Shown piece after piece: positions 33,440-45,321 of a stretch of DNA of 64,000 nt; position 1 is the first letter of the stretch; the number at the start of each line of letters is the position of its first letter. The notes below the pieces were generated by a model. It saw nothing but the letters and a program-made list of their open reading frames with translations. It was not told the DNA's origin and ran no database searches. Source of the DNA: Blattamonas nauphoetae (lineage: Eukaryota; Preaxostyla; Oxymonadida). A program made the position numbers and the translations under genes. Location of the stretch: contig JARBJD010000334.1 of assembly GCA_033064195.1 (NCBI GenBank), forward strand, positions 1 to 64,000, in the 5' to 3' direction.

Positions 33440-33925
33440 TGTGAACGTTGCGGGCGAGGGGGACGATGCGAAGGATGTGCGCGGAAGGGACGATGTGAAC
33501 GATGTGCGCGGTAGGGACGATGCGAAGGATGTGCGCGGAAGGGACGATGCGAAGGATGTGCGCGAGGGGACGATGCGAAGGATGTGCGCGGAAGGGACGA
33601 TGTGAACGATGTGCGCGGTAGGGACGATGCGAAGGATGTGCGCGGAAGGGACGATGCGAAGGATGTGCGCGAGGGGACGATGCGAAGGATGTGCGCGGAA
33701 GGGACGATGCGAAGGATGTGCGCGGAAGGGACGATGTGAACGATGTGCGCGGTAGGGACGATGCGAAGGATGTGCGCGGAAGGGACGATGTGAACGATGT
33801 GCGCGGAAGGGACGATGTGAACGATGTGCGCGGAAGGGACGATGCGAAGGATGTGCGCGGTAGGGACGATGTGAACGATGTGCGCGGTAGGGACGATGCG
33901 AAGGATGTGCGCGAGGGGGATGATG
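33440..33925. repeat. 27-bp minisatellite in the hAT element
   Basis: About 17-18 units of the type gacgatgcgaaggatgtgcg plus cggaagg alternate with a second form (gacgatgtgaacgatgtgcg plus cggtagg). Because 27 is a multiple of three, long frames stay open on both strands: RGRDDAKDV forward, SSLPRTSFA reverse. At least two units are 26 bp, which shifts the repeat through other frames that also stay open. Confidence 0.9.
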
Positions 33926-34299
33926 AGAAGGCTGTGTACAAACTGAGTGTGACTGGAGTCTGCTTGTTTCCGACGCGCGCGCCTGACTGTGGACTTGTTG
34001 GAGTGCTGAACGAGATGGAGGAGGACTGTGAGACTATTGTGAACGATTTGTTTGTTGAAACGGTGCTATTCTTTTCGTTATTTTTCTTCGACTCAGCCAT
34101 CTTCTTCTGTATGATCAACTCCGTCTGATTGGAGCAAGTTGTGACGAACGTGTTCAATGTCTTGTCGACAAAGTCGTCGAGTATCCCCTGAATGATGTGG
34201 TCGACCGTCACCAACATCAAAATTGTCAGAATGCCCTTTGGGATGAGAGATAAGACGGCGTTGCGAATGAAAGCGAGAAAGCTGATGATATTTTCGATT

Positions 34300-34510
34300 G
34301 AAGTGGGAGTGTGCGTGAGCGTGTGCGCATACGTGTGTGAGTGTGCAAGTGCATGCGTGTGAGTGTGCGTGCGTGAGTGTGCAGGCGTGCGGGTGCGTGA
34401 GAATGTGTGTGGGCGTGCAGGAGTGAGTATGTGTGCGCGTGCAGGAGTGTGTGTGCGTGAGTGTGTGGATGTGCATATGTGCTGGTGCGATTGTGTGTGC
34501 GTAAAGCAAG
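34300..34510. repeat. GT-rich simple-sequence block
   Basis: An irregular (TG)n/(TGTGCG)n run of about 200 bp inside the hAT element. It produces artificial His/Thr-rich frames on the reverse strand. Confidence 0.8.
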
Positions 34511-36221
34511 TAGGAGGGAGATGAGTGTGGATCTCTTCGTCTGTTTCTGGCTCGTAATCAGGATCAGTTGAAGAGGCGTGATACTACCCAATTCCAGAAG
34601 CGTTGGTGCGAACAGAGAACTGGAGAGGAACATGAACATCGTTGAAATGTTCTCGATGATGGTGAAAGCGATGCTGGTTGACGAGGATGAATGAATTTTT
34701 GCGAGTGAGGAATGTGAGGGAGGAGTGGCGTTCTGAATGATGTCCAGGGCTGATTCTTTTATTTCCTTGTTGAGGGTCTTCTCGCTGATATCCAGATGTA
34801 CATTCACGCCATCGCATTCGATCAGCATATCCGAGTCTTGAAAGGAAATGTGGTTGTACCAGGAGAACGAGATGAAGAATCAAAGGAATTGTGTGTTTTA
34901 AGTCGAAGCACATGTCGATGAATCGATCCAGAATGGTGATGAGGAGTTGCATGAGGTTGTACTTGGTCAACAGCGAGTCGTTAGTGGCTTAGAGGATGGG
35001 AAAAGAGTGTTTAACACGTTTTGGGGAATCAATTGACGGAAATAGGCCGTTTATACAGAGTTTGAACGATGGGAGAGCAAGCTGTTTCGGATCCTCCAGA
35101 AAATTCAACGGAATGAATAAGGGCACTAATCCGTCGATAAAATGCGATGAAGGACAAACTGGTGACAAGTGCAATGATGAAGAGCGCGGTTTGAGCGAAA
35201 CGAGGAGTAAATTCCTTGGTCTCTTGTGTGATAACTTGAAGGAGTGGGAGACTGACTAAAAAGATGATCTCATTCAAGGCAGAGTCTTGGAAAGAAAGAT
35301 GTGTGAGCGTATGAAAGCAATATTTGCAGTGGCGAGGGAATGCAGCAGATGAGACCAGTCATCACGAAATATTTGTTGTGATTGTGATCTGCTGTGAGCG
35401 GACCAACAAATATCAGAACACCGTCTGTATCAAACATTGGTTTTTATCCAGAACCTACAATTAAGTGAATTAGAGTGAGAGAAGGTTGACGAATGGAGAT
35501 CACACTTGAAGTCGTTGCTATCGAAGTAATTGGAACCAGAAATTAGTTCTCCATATCTTCGTGGTTCTCAGTATTAATCATCGCCTGAGAAAAGGGTGGT
35601 ATCATGCCAAGTTCGACAAGGGTCAGACGATGTGATGATCCGAGTATTCCAGACGAGAAAAAATTGCACAGTATGGACCTGTACGTCCCTATTTGTGTTG
35701 ACTTCGATTGGATTCATCACGTTTGTCCGTGGATTTTGCCGACTTTGTAGGATCATCGACAATCTGTGAAGAAGAACAAGATCAACATCAGTATCAACAC
35801 TCCCCCACAACAATCCCTAAAAAAGGAACTAGATCAACAACAACACTACCATTATTCCAGACCATTCCTCAACAAGAAGAAAATAATAATTAATACAAGC
35901 AATCCATGCAAACTCTCCTTTTCCTTAAAAACAATGACACGAAGAAGAAAGAAAACATCCTCTCATCTCCTCCGCAATCACCGACAATCGCGCAAAGATT
36001 CACACAACTTTCGCCATTCTTAGTCTCAAATTCAGAAGGACAGATCAAGATTTACCCTTTATTATCTTCTTTTCATTCAATCGGGAGAAACTTTCACTTT
36101 CAGATAATATTATTGTCTATCTTTGATGTATTTACTTTGACAGAGTTTTCTAAAGACAATTTGGTGTTTTCCATTTTTTCGAAATCACCCAGAAAATTAT
36201 GGGTATTTTTGGAAAGCCCTG

Positions 36222-37222
36222 CGTGCGAGGCCTCCCTGTGACAAAATCATCTTACTCTCGTCCGAAATCGAAAATGGCTTGGATATTGTATCGGAGACCA
36301 CAAGGTTCAGCTCAATCGACTTCAGTCTCAACTTCGTCACTGTGTCAAGAGCAGCATCCAACGATCCACAGCTGTTCTCCTCTCCTTGGCAACTTCCTCC
36401 ATCTCCTCCCTTCTTTACTTCGAAGATAAATGGTGTTTGATCGGACGGAAAGGTGAGAGAGAAGTCTGCTGACTCCAGCAGCACTGGCTGGCCACCGGAT
36501 GTGATCTTCTCCATTTTGTACGTCTCTCCGAATTTGAACCGTGTATCTTTTCCGCCCGGTCCAACCGACACTGACGAAGACTTTTGTTTTGGTTTTCCTT
36601 TCTGATCTTCATCGAACGTGACCTTCAGAGTGAGGCTGGGACTCCCTTCGAAGTGGATTGTGTACTCGCCCGCTTCTAATTTGTATCCTTCCAGGGAGAT
36701 CATCTTCTCCCCAATCGTTCCTGGTTGGCAGAGGATCTTGCGAACACGTGGAGCATCGGAAGTGAAGATAGATGGAGGAGGAGAAGGAATGGTGAGAAGA
36801 GTGTTCGAGATTGATGCAGCGATGAGCAAATAAGTGCATGAAGACTGAAGTCTTTCACTGTCTCCGAATGGCAACTCTTCACTTTGTCCAGTTACGGTGA
36901 GAGGAGTGAAGTTGACAACGACAACACGACATGTGGCAGGCGGTACATCTTCCGAATTTGGATTGTTTGGTTTTGTGTTGTCGAGCAGCAGAAGCATCGT
37001 CCCTTTCACAACATCTGCTGTCTCACCTTCAATTGTCCCTTCGGTGTCAGAGCCAGAGATTAAGATTGCAAGATCGATGATTGTTGTTGCAGTCCCAAAT
37101 TGTTCAAAAATATCAGTTTGAGTTTTGTATGTCAAGAAATATAGACTTGTTTCGGGGTTGTCTGTGTGACAGTCCGACACACGCTCCTTCACATCATCCG
37201 GAGTCCCACAGCCAGAGGAGAT
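36222..37222 (-). CDS. Gene 1, block C: linker, Fn3-like region and Cys block
   Basis: Continues with ISSGCGTPDDVKERVSDCHTDN. It includes TSDAPRVRKILC...GTIGEKMISLEGY, a VSVGPGGKDTRFKFGETYKMEKI Fn3-like unit and CQGEENSCGSLDAALDTV. It ends at the 8-bp duplication cgtgcgag (36222-36229) of the hAT insert, after LSQGGLAR. Confidence 0.85.
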
Positions 37223-37231
37223 GTACACATC

Positions 37232-39086
37232 GGGGCCGACTATATCTCATCAAGCATTCCATCTATATCTCATCAAGTTTTGATCAAGGGTTTACTCTTT
37301 CCCTTAATAGTTTTATTTCTTCTTCTGACATCCTTTTTTCCGGACTCAGCACGCAATTCTTTTCATCACCTCTGTGTATTTCTCTCCATTTTCGATATTT
37401 TTGATGCGAAGAACTCGAATATGTCGTTTCTAGTAGAACACGCTGATCCAACCCAAGACTTCTGAATTCCCCTGCTCCAGACTTGGATTTCACATGGTCT
37501 CGCGATGATGATGAGGAGGAATAACGGACGAGGAACCTTTTTTCACCCCTTTCTGGTCCCCGCAGGACAATCAGGCCTTCACACCCCTTCTCCACCCTCT
37601 TTCCCCGCCACAGTCACCCATTCGTGAGCCAAGTTTCCCTGACTAATCACCAAATCGAGATGCTTCTGGAGGAGATGAACACACTCTACGAGCAGATCAG
37701 GGCCTTGTTCAGATAAAGAGAGATCACATCAGTAGCTCTCTCGAGAGTCGAACAGGATCGTTCCGAGAGAGCTTTCCGAAAGAGAATCTCGACGTCATTC
37801 CGCCCGAACGTCCCACCACACCACCGATCTGCATCACCGACGAGGATGCCCAATAATTCATCGACAGTGGGCTCCTGGAAATGTGCTCGCACTTTTCTGA
37901 CAGAGGTTCGTACAGTGACATAACAAGCGAAATGATTCAGATACTTGCGAGAAGAACTGTCGAGATTCGGCTGGAGTGACTGGGAGAGGAAAGGGAGGGA
38001 TGATGGAGCCAGAATGCCAAACCAACCTCTTTCTTGTTCTGATCCACCAGCGTGAGGTTCTTCACCAGCAGGACAGCCTCCTTTGTGACAGACGGAGGGG
38101 CGTGTGGGGAGAGAGCCGCGAGGAGCACACCATTCGAACAGCAGTTTCGGGGTGTGGTGAGAGCAGTGTGGAGGACGGGGATGTGTTGTGGTGTGTGCGG
38201 AGTAATTTGGAAACGGGCCAGACCGGACACGAGCAAGGGAAGCCCGTTGTGCTCCCTCACGTAGCTCTTGTTCTCCGCTGCGAACAGGACAGACAGTTGA
38301 GACAGAAGAAGGAGGGCACACCGTTCACAGTCAGGCTCAACAGAGCGCCGAGAGTGGTCTCGATGGTCTGGAGATCGACTTCGCTGCGGATGGATGCATC
38401 GAGGAGGGTGTCGATGGCACCGACACTGCGCGAGATGTCTTTGATTTCTTCTGAGAGAGAGAAAGATGGGAGGAGGGAGACCATTGCGGGCACAGTTCCA
38501 GAGAGTGGTGAGGGCGTTCTGCGGGATGAGGGAGGGAGCGAGAGGATGGGTGAGCGAGAGAGCAGGCGGACGAGAGTTGGTAGGCGTCGCTCTTTACAAT
38601 CATGATCTTGTTCCCATCTGAAGAGGATGAGCGAGAGGGGGCAGACTGGCAGTGCTGAAGAGGGTGAGGGCAGAGAGGGAGTGGAGGAGAGGATGAAGGA
38701 TGGAAGACACAATTTTGGACGGTACTTCAACGAAAAGCGTGCACCACGCGACGAGCGAGACGAGCCGAGGGATGATCGAGCTGTCTGACGACATGTCTCG
38801 AGTGGCGGCTGGAGGGAAAGAGAAGGGGTTAAACTGAGAGTACGAACAAAAGCGAGGTCGAGTGGCATGAAGAGGAGGAACGGCACAAGAGCACAGAAGC
38901 AGGATCTTCGCATCAATAATATCGAAAATGGAGAGAATTACAGTGAGATGAAGATCAGAATGATGTGTTGAGTCTGAAAAAGAGTGAATTCAGAATAGGA
39001 AAAAAGATTATTAAGGGAAAGAGTAAACCTTTGATCAAAACTTGATGAGATATAGATGGAATGCTTGATGAGATATAGTCGTCCCC
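37232..39086. mobile_element. Mutator-like non-autonomous element with long inverted repeats
   Basis: The ends are GGGG(C/A)CGACTATATCTC, with inverted repeats of about 78 bp that differ at two or three places. The 9-bp target duplication gtacacatc stands at 37223-37231 and 39087-39095. Nine-base duplications with long inverted repeats are typical of MULEs. Each end contains the motif ctatatctcatcaag twice. No transposase is seen. The interior is rich in host-like ARM-repeat sequence, so it resembles a Pack-MULE. It interrupts gene 1. Confidence 0.85.
37720..38480 (-). pseudogene. Captured ARM-repeat gene fragment in the Mutator-like element
   Basis: Reverse-strand reading gives GAIDTLLDASIRSEVDLQTIETTLGALLSLTVN. 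After one frame change comes QLSVLFAAENKSYVREHNGLPLLVSGLARFQ...HTALTTPRNCCSNGVLL...VTKEAVLLVKNLTLVDQNKKEVG. Helix pairs ending in x-x-L-x-x-L and a GLPLLV step are armadillo-like. A forward-strand tail (37660-37715) reads QIEMLLEEMNTLYEQIRALFR and stops, as if a second fragment was captured in the other direction. The fragments are decayed. Confidence 0.45.
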
Positions 39087-39534
39087 GTACACATCAGATC
39101 CACGTTTTGCTGAATTGCCTCGGAACTGCACTGACTCCATGTGAAGCTCGGTTCTCACGACGTACACAGCTCCTCCAGATCCAACCCCATCGCCGGCTGT
39201 ACAATCCATGAACACACAGTCGGTGATTGTGGCTGAGATAGTAGTATCAAAACACACAGCTCCTGCACCTGATCCATCTGTGAGAGTCATGCTTTTGAAG
39301 AAGCATTTGTCGATGGTGTTGAGAGCGAAGCCAAAGCTGTTAAGAGCTGCTCCGGAATTGATTGCGGCGCAATTCACAAATGAGCAGAGCGACAAGGCAA
39401 GACTTGCTTCAGCTGCCTGTCTGCCGTTGATGTAAAGTGCTCCACCATAGCGGCCTTCGATGTCTTTGAAGGAACACTCAGTCATCGTCATTTCAATGAC
39501 GGCATTCACATGTACACAAGCGCCATCTAATGAA
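39087..39534 (-). CDS. Gene 1, block B: beta-helix repeats
   Basis: Continues in frame after the mariner with SLDGACVHVNAVIEMTMTECSFKD. It carries beta-helix repeats with GGALYI, CSFVNC, GAGAVCF and CVFMDC. It ends in the 9-bp duplication gtacacatc (39087-39095) of the Mutator-like insert, within NSAKRGSDVY. Confidence 0.85.
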
Positions 39535-39536
39535 TA

Positions 39537-41143
39537 CAGGGTGGTCACCCAAAACTTGGTCGGGGTGACACTTCTTGGAACATGCTATTCCTAAGTCATT
39601 TCACTTGAATTTAGATGAGATACCTCATTTTGTCTTTGGTTAGCTCGTCGAATCCGAGTGTCACACATCTGAATCTCGAGAATGAGATGGGTGAGAGATG
39701 TCTCGACAGAAGAACTTTCCGAAAAAGTGATAAAAACTTATACAAACACAAAAACTTGTATCTGAGTGTATTCCAATCCTGTTCAGAAATGTTGTCAGAA
39801 CAAAACAGTTCCTGGGGTGAGAAAAACTAAAAAATGACTTTGATGGTCAAAATGAGTGTGCTATTGATAAAATTTGGTCAACCAAATCAAAAATTCCAGA
39901 ATACAACAAAAGTTGAGAAAGAGTACAAAATGCGACGGTTAGATGTACTCGCCTTGATTCTGAATTACCAGTTCACAGCGTCTGATCCAGTTTTCGAATA
40001 CTCGGATTCTTTTGCGGTGGTTTGCTCTGCCATGAATGAATCGATGTGTTTTTGAGTTCTTCGTCTGATTTGACTGTGATACCTTTCAGGCGCATCTTCA
40101 TTTCTCCAAACAGCCAGAAATCGCACGGGGCGAGATCTGGACTGTAAGGAGGATGAGAAATTTTGGAAAATAGAGAAGTCTCGAGAAATGTACGGACCAG
40201 CTTGGAGTTGTGGCAGGGCGCATTGTCCATATGAAGATACCGGACAAAATCGTTGATGTCAAATGTGTCTTGCAAAAGAATCTCTGTTTCCATTTCGTCC
40301 AAAATCTCGTTCACGAACACTTGAGCAGTAATTCCTTTCCCTCTGGGGATCATTCGAAGGAAAGTGAAATCAATTCCAAAAAACGCCACCAACATCGTCT
40401 TCCCGCTGCCGATGTTGATTCGCTCTCTCACCGGTCGAGGGTCGTTTGGGTGAAGCCAAACGAAAGAATGAGGGTTTGTCCATTTGATCCAACTCTCATC
40501 TCCCGTGATCAGATACTTCCATCCTTTTCGTTTCTCTTTGTTGAGAGTGAGTAGTAGATCCTGTGCCAGCTGAATGCGATTGGTTTTTGAGAGTCTGTCA
40601 GAAGATGAGGGACCCATCTAGTGTAGCGTCGGACTAAGCCAAAATGTCCGAGAAGACATTTTTGATTGTTTGTGGATGAAAACCAGTAATTCTCCACATC
40701 GCTCGCAGAGATAATGAAGTGTCTTCAGCTAAAATTTGAGAAAGGGCGTTGATTAGAGTGAGGTTGCTTCTGACGTGATTGGGAACCTTTCCAGTAACTG
40801 AAAAAGTGCCGTTCTCCAAGTCCTTCATAACTTTTCTGCAGGTTTCCAAGCACGGTTTATCGTCTGGGTAGTAGGATGCAAGCAGAGAATGAGCTTCTTT
40901 GTAATGAAGCTGCATTCTCCAGCAAAATTCTATTAAAGTCCGATCTCGAATACGAAATTCAGTTGAGGACATATGATGGGAAGGATCAAACCACAAAAGT
41001 CTAAGTTGAACCATTTTTTTCAAAAAAATGAAAAACAAGCATAGAATGCAAAATGATGAAATGAACAGTCACAAAAAGAATCAAACCATGATTCCTGTTG
41101 AAACGCGAGACAATGTCCGACCAAGTTTTGGGTGACCACCCTG
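39537..41143. mobile_element. Mariner-family transposon, 1.6 kb
   Basis: There are 27-bp inverted repeats beginning CAGGGTGGTCACCCAAAACT at both ends. A TA duplication stands at 39535-39536 and 41144-41145. Inside is a DD34D transposase on the reverse strand. It interrupts gene 1 exactly at a TA within a Tyr codon. The identical terminal repeats point to a young insertion. Confidence 0.95.
39973..41014 (-). pseudogene. Mariner transposase, frame-disrupted
   Basis: Reading starts MVQLRLLWFDPSHHMSS at 41014. The N-terminal part has the two helix-turn-helix DNA-binding regions. Then WVPHLL appears, followed by TGDESW (first Asp), MDNAPCH (second Asp) and HPPYSPDLAPCDFWLFG (third Asp). There are 34 residues between the last two Asp residues, so it is a DD34D mariner. 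The frame changes at about 40640 and again near 40600, around the WVPH linker, so this copy is probably inactive although all three catalytic Asp codons remain. Confidence 0.85.
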
Positions 41144-42246
41144 TATGTCATGCTGGTGAATGTGCAGAGGTGGAAGGAAAGAGTGTGTGGAGTTTGGGAG
41201 TATTCTTTGTATTCGTAGCGAGTTCCCTGTTTGAAGTGGTAGCGATTGTATGAGGTCGGATCTTCGTTCGATGAACAGTGCGAGAATGTGGTGTTCACAC
41301 AACCAAAACTACCAAAGGCGTTGATGTCAAGACACCCTGTTCCAGACAGATGCGATGTGCTCAACGTCACGTCATTGGCAACCAACTTTTGAGAAAGGCC
41401 ACGAGCAACAACAAGTCCACAACGAGAGCATCCACGCGACGTCATATTTCGAAGAACACTCCCAACAAGCAATGTCGACATCTCCCCCAAACCAATCTCA
41501 TCTGATCGTGTCGAATCGTGGGAGAGCAATCCAAAGTCCAGCAGAGGGCCTGTTCCCAAAATCAGGGACACATTCGACAAAACAAGTCCAGCTCCACTCA
41601 CGGAGAGGAATGGAGATGCATTGTCCGAGTGGGGTGTGTCCGTTGATGATGAATCGCGTGGGGGTGTTGGGAGACACGTGGATGTCCGAACCAGCGGAAG
41701 AAGAACCATCGAAAAGGATGAGATGTGAGAACAATCAATAACACTGATCGAACTCCCAACCCCATCCAGTCCTGTTCCCACCACAAATGCTGTCTGTTTC
41801 GAGTTCGACACAATCTTGCTCGAGGACACAACCACTTCGGACGATGATACTTTCGCCAAAGCCATCCCGTCACTTCCACAGTCAAGTATCAGCTTGTTCA
41901 GTGACACTGTGGAGTTATCAAACAAGAACAGTGAATGGGACGTGTCCATGTGATCTTTGACAAAGTGGTTGAGATGTTGCGAATGATCGTTTTTGAGTTC
42001 GTTCGTGACTACTGTTTCTTCAGGGTATGCATGAGAGATTGTGGATGTGGTTCCCTCCAGTTTCAGCATCGTGGATGTCACTGGGTAATCCAGGAGATCG
42101 AATACGCCCTGAGAGAGATGGAGGACATCATTGTTTTGTTCTCCGTTTCTGATATAGCGATAAAGATGGTTATCCATGATTTCAGACAGAGAGGTTGCTT
42201 TAAGTGATGCAACTATGAATAGGATGAGCCAAACAGCTTTGAGCAT
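41144..42246 (-). CDS. Gene 1, block A: signal peptide and first beta-helix part
   Basis: Starts at the ATG at 42246. It encodes the signal peptide, an FDNSTVSLNKLILDCGSDGMAL strand typical of the family, and the SGTGCLDINAFGSFGCVNTTFSHC motif. It stops at the mariner target TA (41144-41145) inside the codon for Tyr in TSMTY. It is about 90% alike to block B of gene 2 in protein sequence. Confidence 0.85.
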
Positions 42247-42483
42247 TCTGAGATGATTGATTGATTGATTTCAAAAAGAAGTCAAACCCATTTTTTTCAA
42301 TGATCAAAAAAAAGTCGTAGACAACTCATTCAATTTCGCGCAGGAGAGACTAATGTTCTCTGATGCTGTTGATGAAATTTGAATAGTCTTCTTCGCATTC
42401 AATTCACATCTGAAGTCATTCTCCTTGTCGGGAGAGAATCCATAAAAGGGGCCTGATCCACATCTTTCCCTCTCTCTCGAATT

Positions 42484-44230
42484 GTGTTGACACTTCCCCT
42501 TTCATATTTTTCAAATGCAAACATTCTGATGTCATTGATGGATACTTTGTCTTCATTTCTGTCCTCTGGATCTCTTACCACAATCAGGACGTATACTCGC
42601 AGCCACAAGAAGCATTTCGTTGTGAACTATTTCACATATCGCAATATCCGATCAAGTCATCATATATATCTGACAGGTCTTGACACAACAACTATCTGCC
42701 AAGATATCCACAAACATGAAAACGATGAAAACTGGAGATCTCCGATCACCACAAATTATTGCCCGGAAACCTTCCCAACAGATGTGTTTCTGTTCTTCAA
42801 CTCCACTTTGTCATTAATGCACATCGAAGTGGACAACGCTCAACGTGAAAGTCGACTTCGATCTTTGTCCTCCTCAAGCTTGACCCTGCGATGCTATCAG
42901 ATCTTGTCGAACAACGAGTACCCGCCGTTTGCGGTGGGAGATTAATTTGGGGCAGATGGCTCTTCAATCTTCCTTATTGATTCGTCCCATCGCTGTCCAA
43001 CATCAAGCTCGCTTCCCCGTTGGTCTCTCTGTGCCCTATCCAGCCACGCCACCCAATCAATTAGGTGCACTTCAATCTGATGCTCCTGTTTTTGTCTCAG
43101 CACTTGCCCTCTCCATCACAGACGTGAACGTTCATTTTGAAACAGGCCCTCTTCTCGATTCTGACACACTCTGAAAAGGAGAAGCAGAAAACATTGCCCC
43201 CAAAAACCCACTCAGCTCGTGTATCCTCTCAAACATGGCATCTTCACCTTCGAAACTTGCCAAGGCGGGTCTTTTTCCAAGGGGACCCCTGTGGAGACTG
43301 CCTTGGCCGCTTGGAACCTGACTTGAAAATGACTTGAAGGGATTGAGTTCGTATACACCGCGAGTATTTCTCGAGATATACTGCCTCGAACCATCTCTTC
43401 CGCATTTCTTCATTTCATTACGCAATTTTTCAGTACTTTTTCTTCAAATTCTGACCTAAAAACAGCCAAAATGGGCAGATCTCCGATTATTTCAAAATAG
43501 TGTCATGATCCTGCTTGTTGAAAGAAACTACTCGTGTCCGTCTTCAATCGACCCCGGAGTGTTCGATACGTGTCAGAATTTTCGATATCCCCCACATTTC
43601 CAACTTGTCACTTTATCTCGGCGTTTTCTCTGTAAATTACAAAGCGAAAGAGGTAATTCTCTCCACTTTATTGATCAAGTCTCTCTTTTTCAGATAAATC
43701 CGACATAAAATGCTCTTCTACGCTTCAGTGTTTTGTTTTTTGTCACATTGTGATTGTCATCACCTGATCTCGTAAATTCAAATGATCCATTAAAAATCGT
43801 GTCATAATCATAATCAAAACGTTGTGCTCGGTCATTCTTCACACTTTGATCAAAATGCAGGATGAAATGGTCGTTTCAGACAAAAGACGACTTTTTTTCA
43901 CTATCACATCTTTTTGATTTGAAAATGGATTCGTATTCACTTAAAAATACGTTTTATGTGAAATGATCTGAATAAAACGAGTATTCAGATGTGAATGACA
44001 GTCTTGGTGAATTTGGAACCCTGCTTCTGGAACATCCACAAAGATCATTGACTGTGGAATATGAGCCAAGTCCGACCATGTTTTCAGCACAAACTGCGAC
44101 CACATGAGTTTCGGTGGCTTCTTCCTCGCAAGCAACATCTCCTTCGCCGTTGGCTCCTCCACTTCCACCTCGAAGCTCTTCACAGCCCAAACAACCCTCA
44201 AAACTCCCTCCCTTCCGAAGAAAAAGTGAT
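42484..44230 (+). pseudogene. Decayed beta-helix gene A, divergent from gene 1
   Basis: It matches the 5' half of the decayed gene at 53200-54100. Shared blocks are the SSSLTLRCYQILSNN region, the 'tgggagattaatttggggca' block and the PATPPNQ...GALQSDAPVFVSALALSITDVNVHFETG segment. The frame is broken repeatedly. From about 43250 to 43990 it holds about 740 bp absent from copy B, starting with a CCAAGGC/GCCTTGG palindrome. That piece may be another insert. After it, the family resumes (SFGGFFLASNISFAVGS-like) and then fades out. Confidence 0.6.
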
Positions 44231-44984
44231 TGTCCGACGGGATATTGGTTACTTCATGTTGATTCTTCCTTCACAAAAGCCAATCCCATCATCTCGCCAT
44301 GTCTCAGTTCTTTCAGCCCAATGTCGATCAACATCGTGATTCGCATTCAGAAGATGAGAAAAGAGGAGATCACTTCCGAACGATAATTATCGACGATCCT
44401 AACAGAAATCCCACTTACGATCAATCAACTCGGTCAGCAAGTTTCTCATCTCATCTTCGAACTGAAGAATCTCTTGTGCATTGAGAACGTCCAACACAAG
44501 TGCGATGACGTTCTGTGAAGCCGCATGACTGATTGGGTATTATCATCGACAGGATGAGTTTGATGATATCTGACTATATCAGTATTTTTGGATGCACGGT
44601 CAAATTGGGCAGAAATATTCCCTCTTGGAACATCATTTATCAATGCGAATGCAAATGGTCTAAATCTAACGAATGGAACACTGTGGAAGACACTTCGAGA
44701 CAATTCACCAATATTGTTGGGAAGAAGCACGTATTTCCCACATGTTGCTCATTCAATGATATCTCATTGCACAAAAGATCGATGAACCGCTGACGAAGAG
44801 GAAACCCTCCCAAATCAAGACGCGTCTCAGATGTCTCTTCGTCAAACCCTTGACTTTGTCTCATTTGTTACTCCTTTCATCACTGGGCTGTGTCCGTCGA
44901 AAACTTTGCATCTTAGTTCGGTCGTAACGACTCTTGGAGATCACGATGAGAAAGAAGCACCTCGGCTGAGGAAGGAAGGGAAAT
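44231..44984. other. Region between the duplicated units, unassigned
   Basis: Short frames occur on both strands, including a reverse one (44640-44864) reading FDEETSETRLDLGGFPLRQRFIDLL and continuing FRPFAFALINDV in another frame. It could be remnants of an SPRY-like or ARM-like host gene. I cannot support a gene here. Confidence 0.3.
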
Positions 44985-45321
44985 CTTGTTTGGCCACCTG
45001 AATTTCACGCATTGGACCAAAATGATTGTTGGAAGAGAGTAAGTTGGAAGTGGAGAAGAGACGAGAATTCTTTTGACTTGTCGGCACAATCACGTGAAGA
45101 CTGATTGTGAGAAACGAAAATCTGAAGCTACTGGAACCTGAAACGGAAGTCGATGAAGAACAACGAAAAAATGTTGATATGACGAACGAAAGCGAGTGTG
45201 GAAATCACGAAACCGAAAAAGAACAAGAAAAAGAAATATTGGCAGTGAGGGATGGAGAAGAGCGAATTTGATAGAGTTGAGACTGAGAAGAATCACAAAA
45301 TTCGAAAACCTGGATTGATGA
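44985..45321. repeat. Duplicated 3' flank of the beta-helix gene, copy 2
   Basis: The partner of 30285-30618, here joined directly to the stop codon of gene 2. It supplies the uninterrupted reference for the 951-bp insertion. Confidence 0.85.

Larger units (their letters stand above)
33207..35277 (-). pseudogene. Captured host-like gene fragment inside the hAT element
   Basis: Several reverse-strand stretches look like parts of one helical, partly hydrophobic protein, read right to left. They are FTPRFAQTALFIIALVTSLSF (about 35180-35240), FIDGLVPLFIPLNFLEDPKQLALPSF (about 35060-35140), NLMQLLITILDRFIDMCFDLKHTIPL (about 34890-34960), MLIECDGVNVHLDISEKTLNKEIKESAL down to LLELGSITPLQLILI (34828-34560), and VDHIIQGILDDFVDKTLNTFVTTC...ELIIQKKMAESKK (34215-34080), which runs into the minisatellite. 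At least one in-frame stop and several frame changes separate them. Introns or decay could explain these. I do not recognise the family. Confidence 0.4.
32684..36221. mobile_element. hAT-type non-autonomous transposon, 3.5 kb
   Basis: The terminal inverted repeats are CAGGGCTTTCCA at both ends (12 bp). The 8-bp target duplication cgtgcgag stands at 32676-32683 and 36222-36229. Both features are diagnostic of the hAT superfamily. No hAT transposase (no BED finger or dimerisation domain) was found. Instead, the interior holds host-like hydrophobic coding fragments, a 27-bp minisatellite and a GT-rich block, so it is a Pack-type element. It interrupts gene 1. Confidence 0.9.
31574..42246 (-). 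pseudogene. Beta-helix membrane protein gene 1, split by three DNA transposons
   Basis: Host sequence lies in four blocks: 42246-41144, 39534-39087, 37222-36222 and 32675-31574. Between them sit a mariner, a Mutator-like and a hAT element, each with an exact target duplication. The four blocks total 3654 nt, 1218 codons including the stop, and every junction continues the same frame. The product would be a 1217-residue type I membrane protein: signal peptide (MLKAVWLILFIVASL), beta-helix, one Fn3-like region, FSCxGxE-type Cys block (CQGEENSCGSLDAALD), second helix with SARRNVMCSSDG, membrane span (LWLIPVIVVVVLVIAGVIVALLVIW) and a 50-residue acidic tail with no kinase lobe. Gene 2 at 45322-52894 is its close paralogue. 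As the DNA stands, no single transcript frame spans it unless the inserts are spliced or excised. Confidence 0.85.

Noticed and set aside
33440-33925. CRISPR-like array
   Set aside because: The 27-bp units are directly joined without spacers; it is a minisatellite in a eukaryotic transposon.
34093-34509. His/Thr-rich reverse-strand protein
   Set aside because: It comes from the GT-rich simple-sequence block and shows no conserved motif.
37686-38321. Long reverse-strand frame of 211 codons in the Mutator-like element
   Set aside because: A neighbouring phase gives the ARM-like reading (GLPLLV, AVLLVKNLTL); the long frame is its shifted image.
31574-42246. Reading the four blocks of gene 1 as separate small genes
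   Set aside because: Exact target duplications and in-frame continuity show one gene with inserts.
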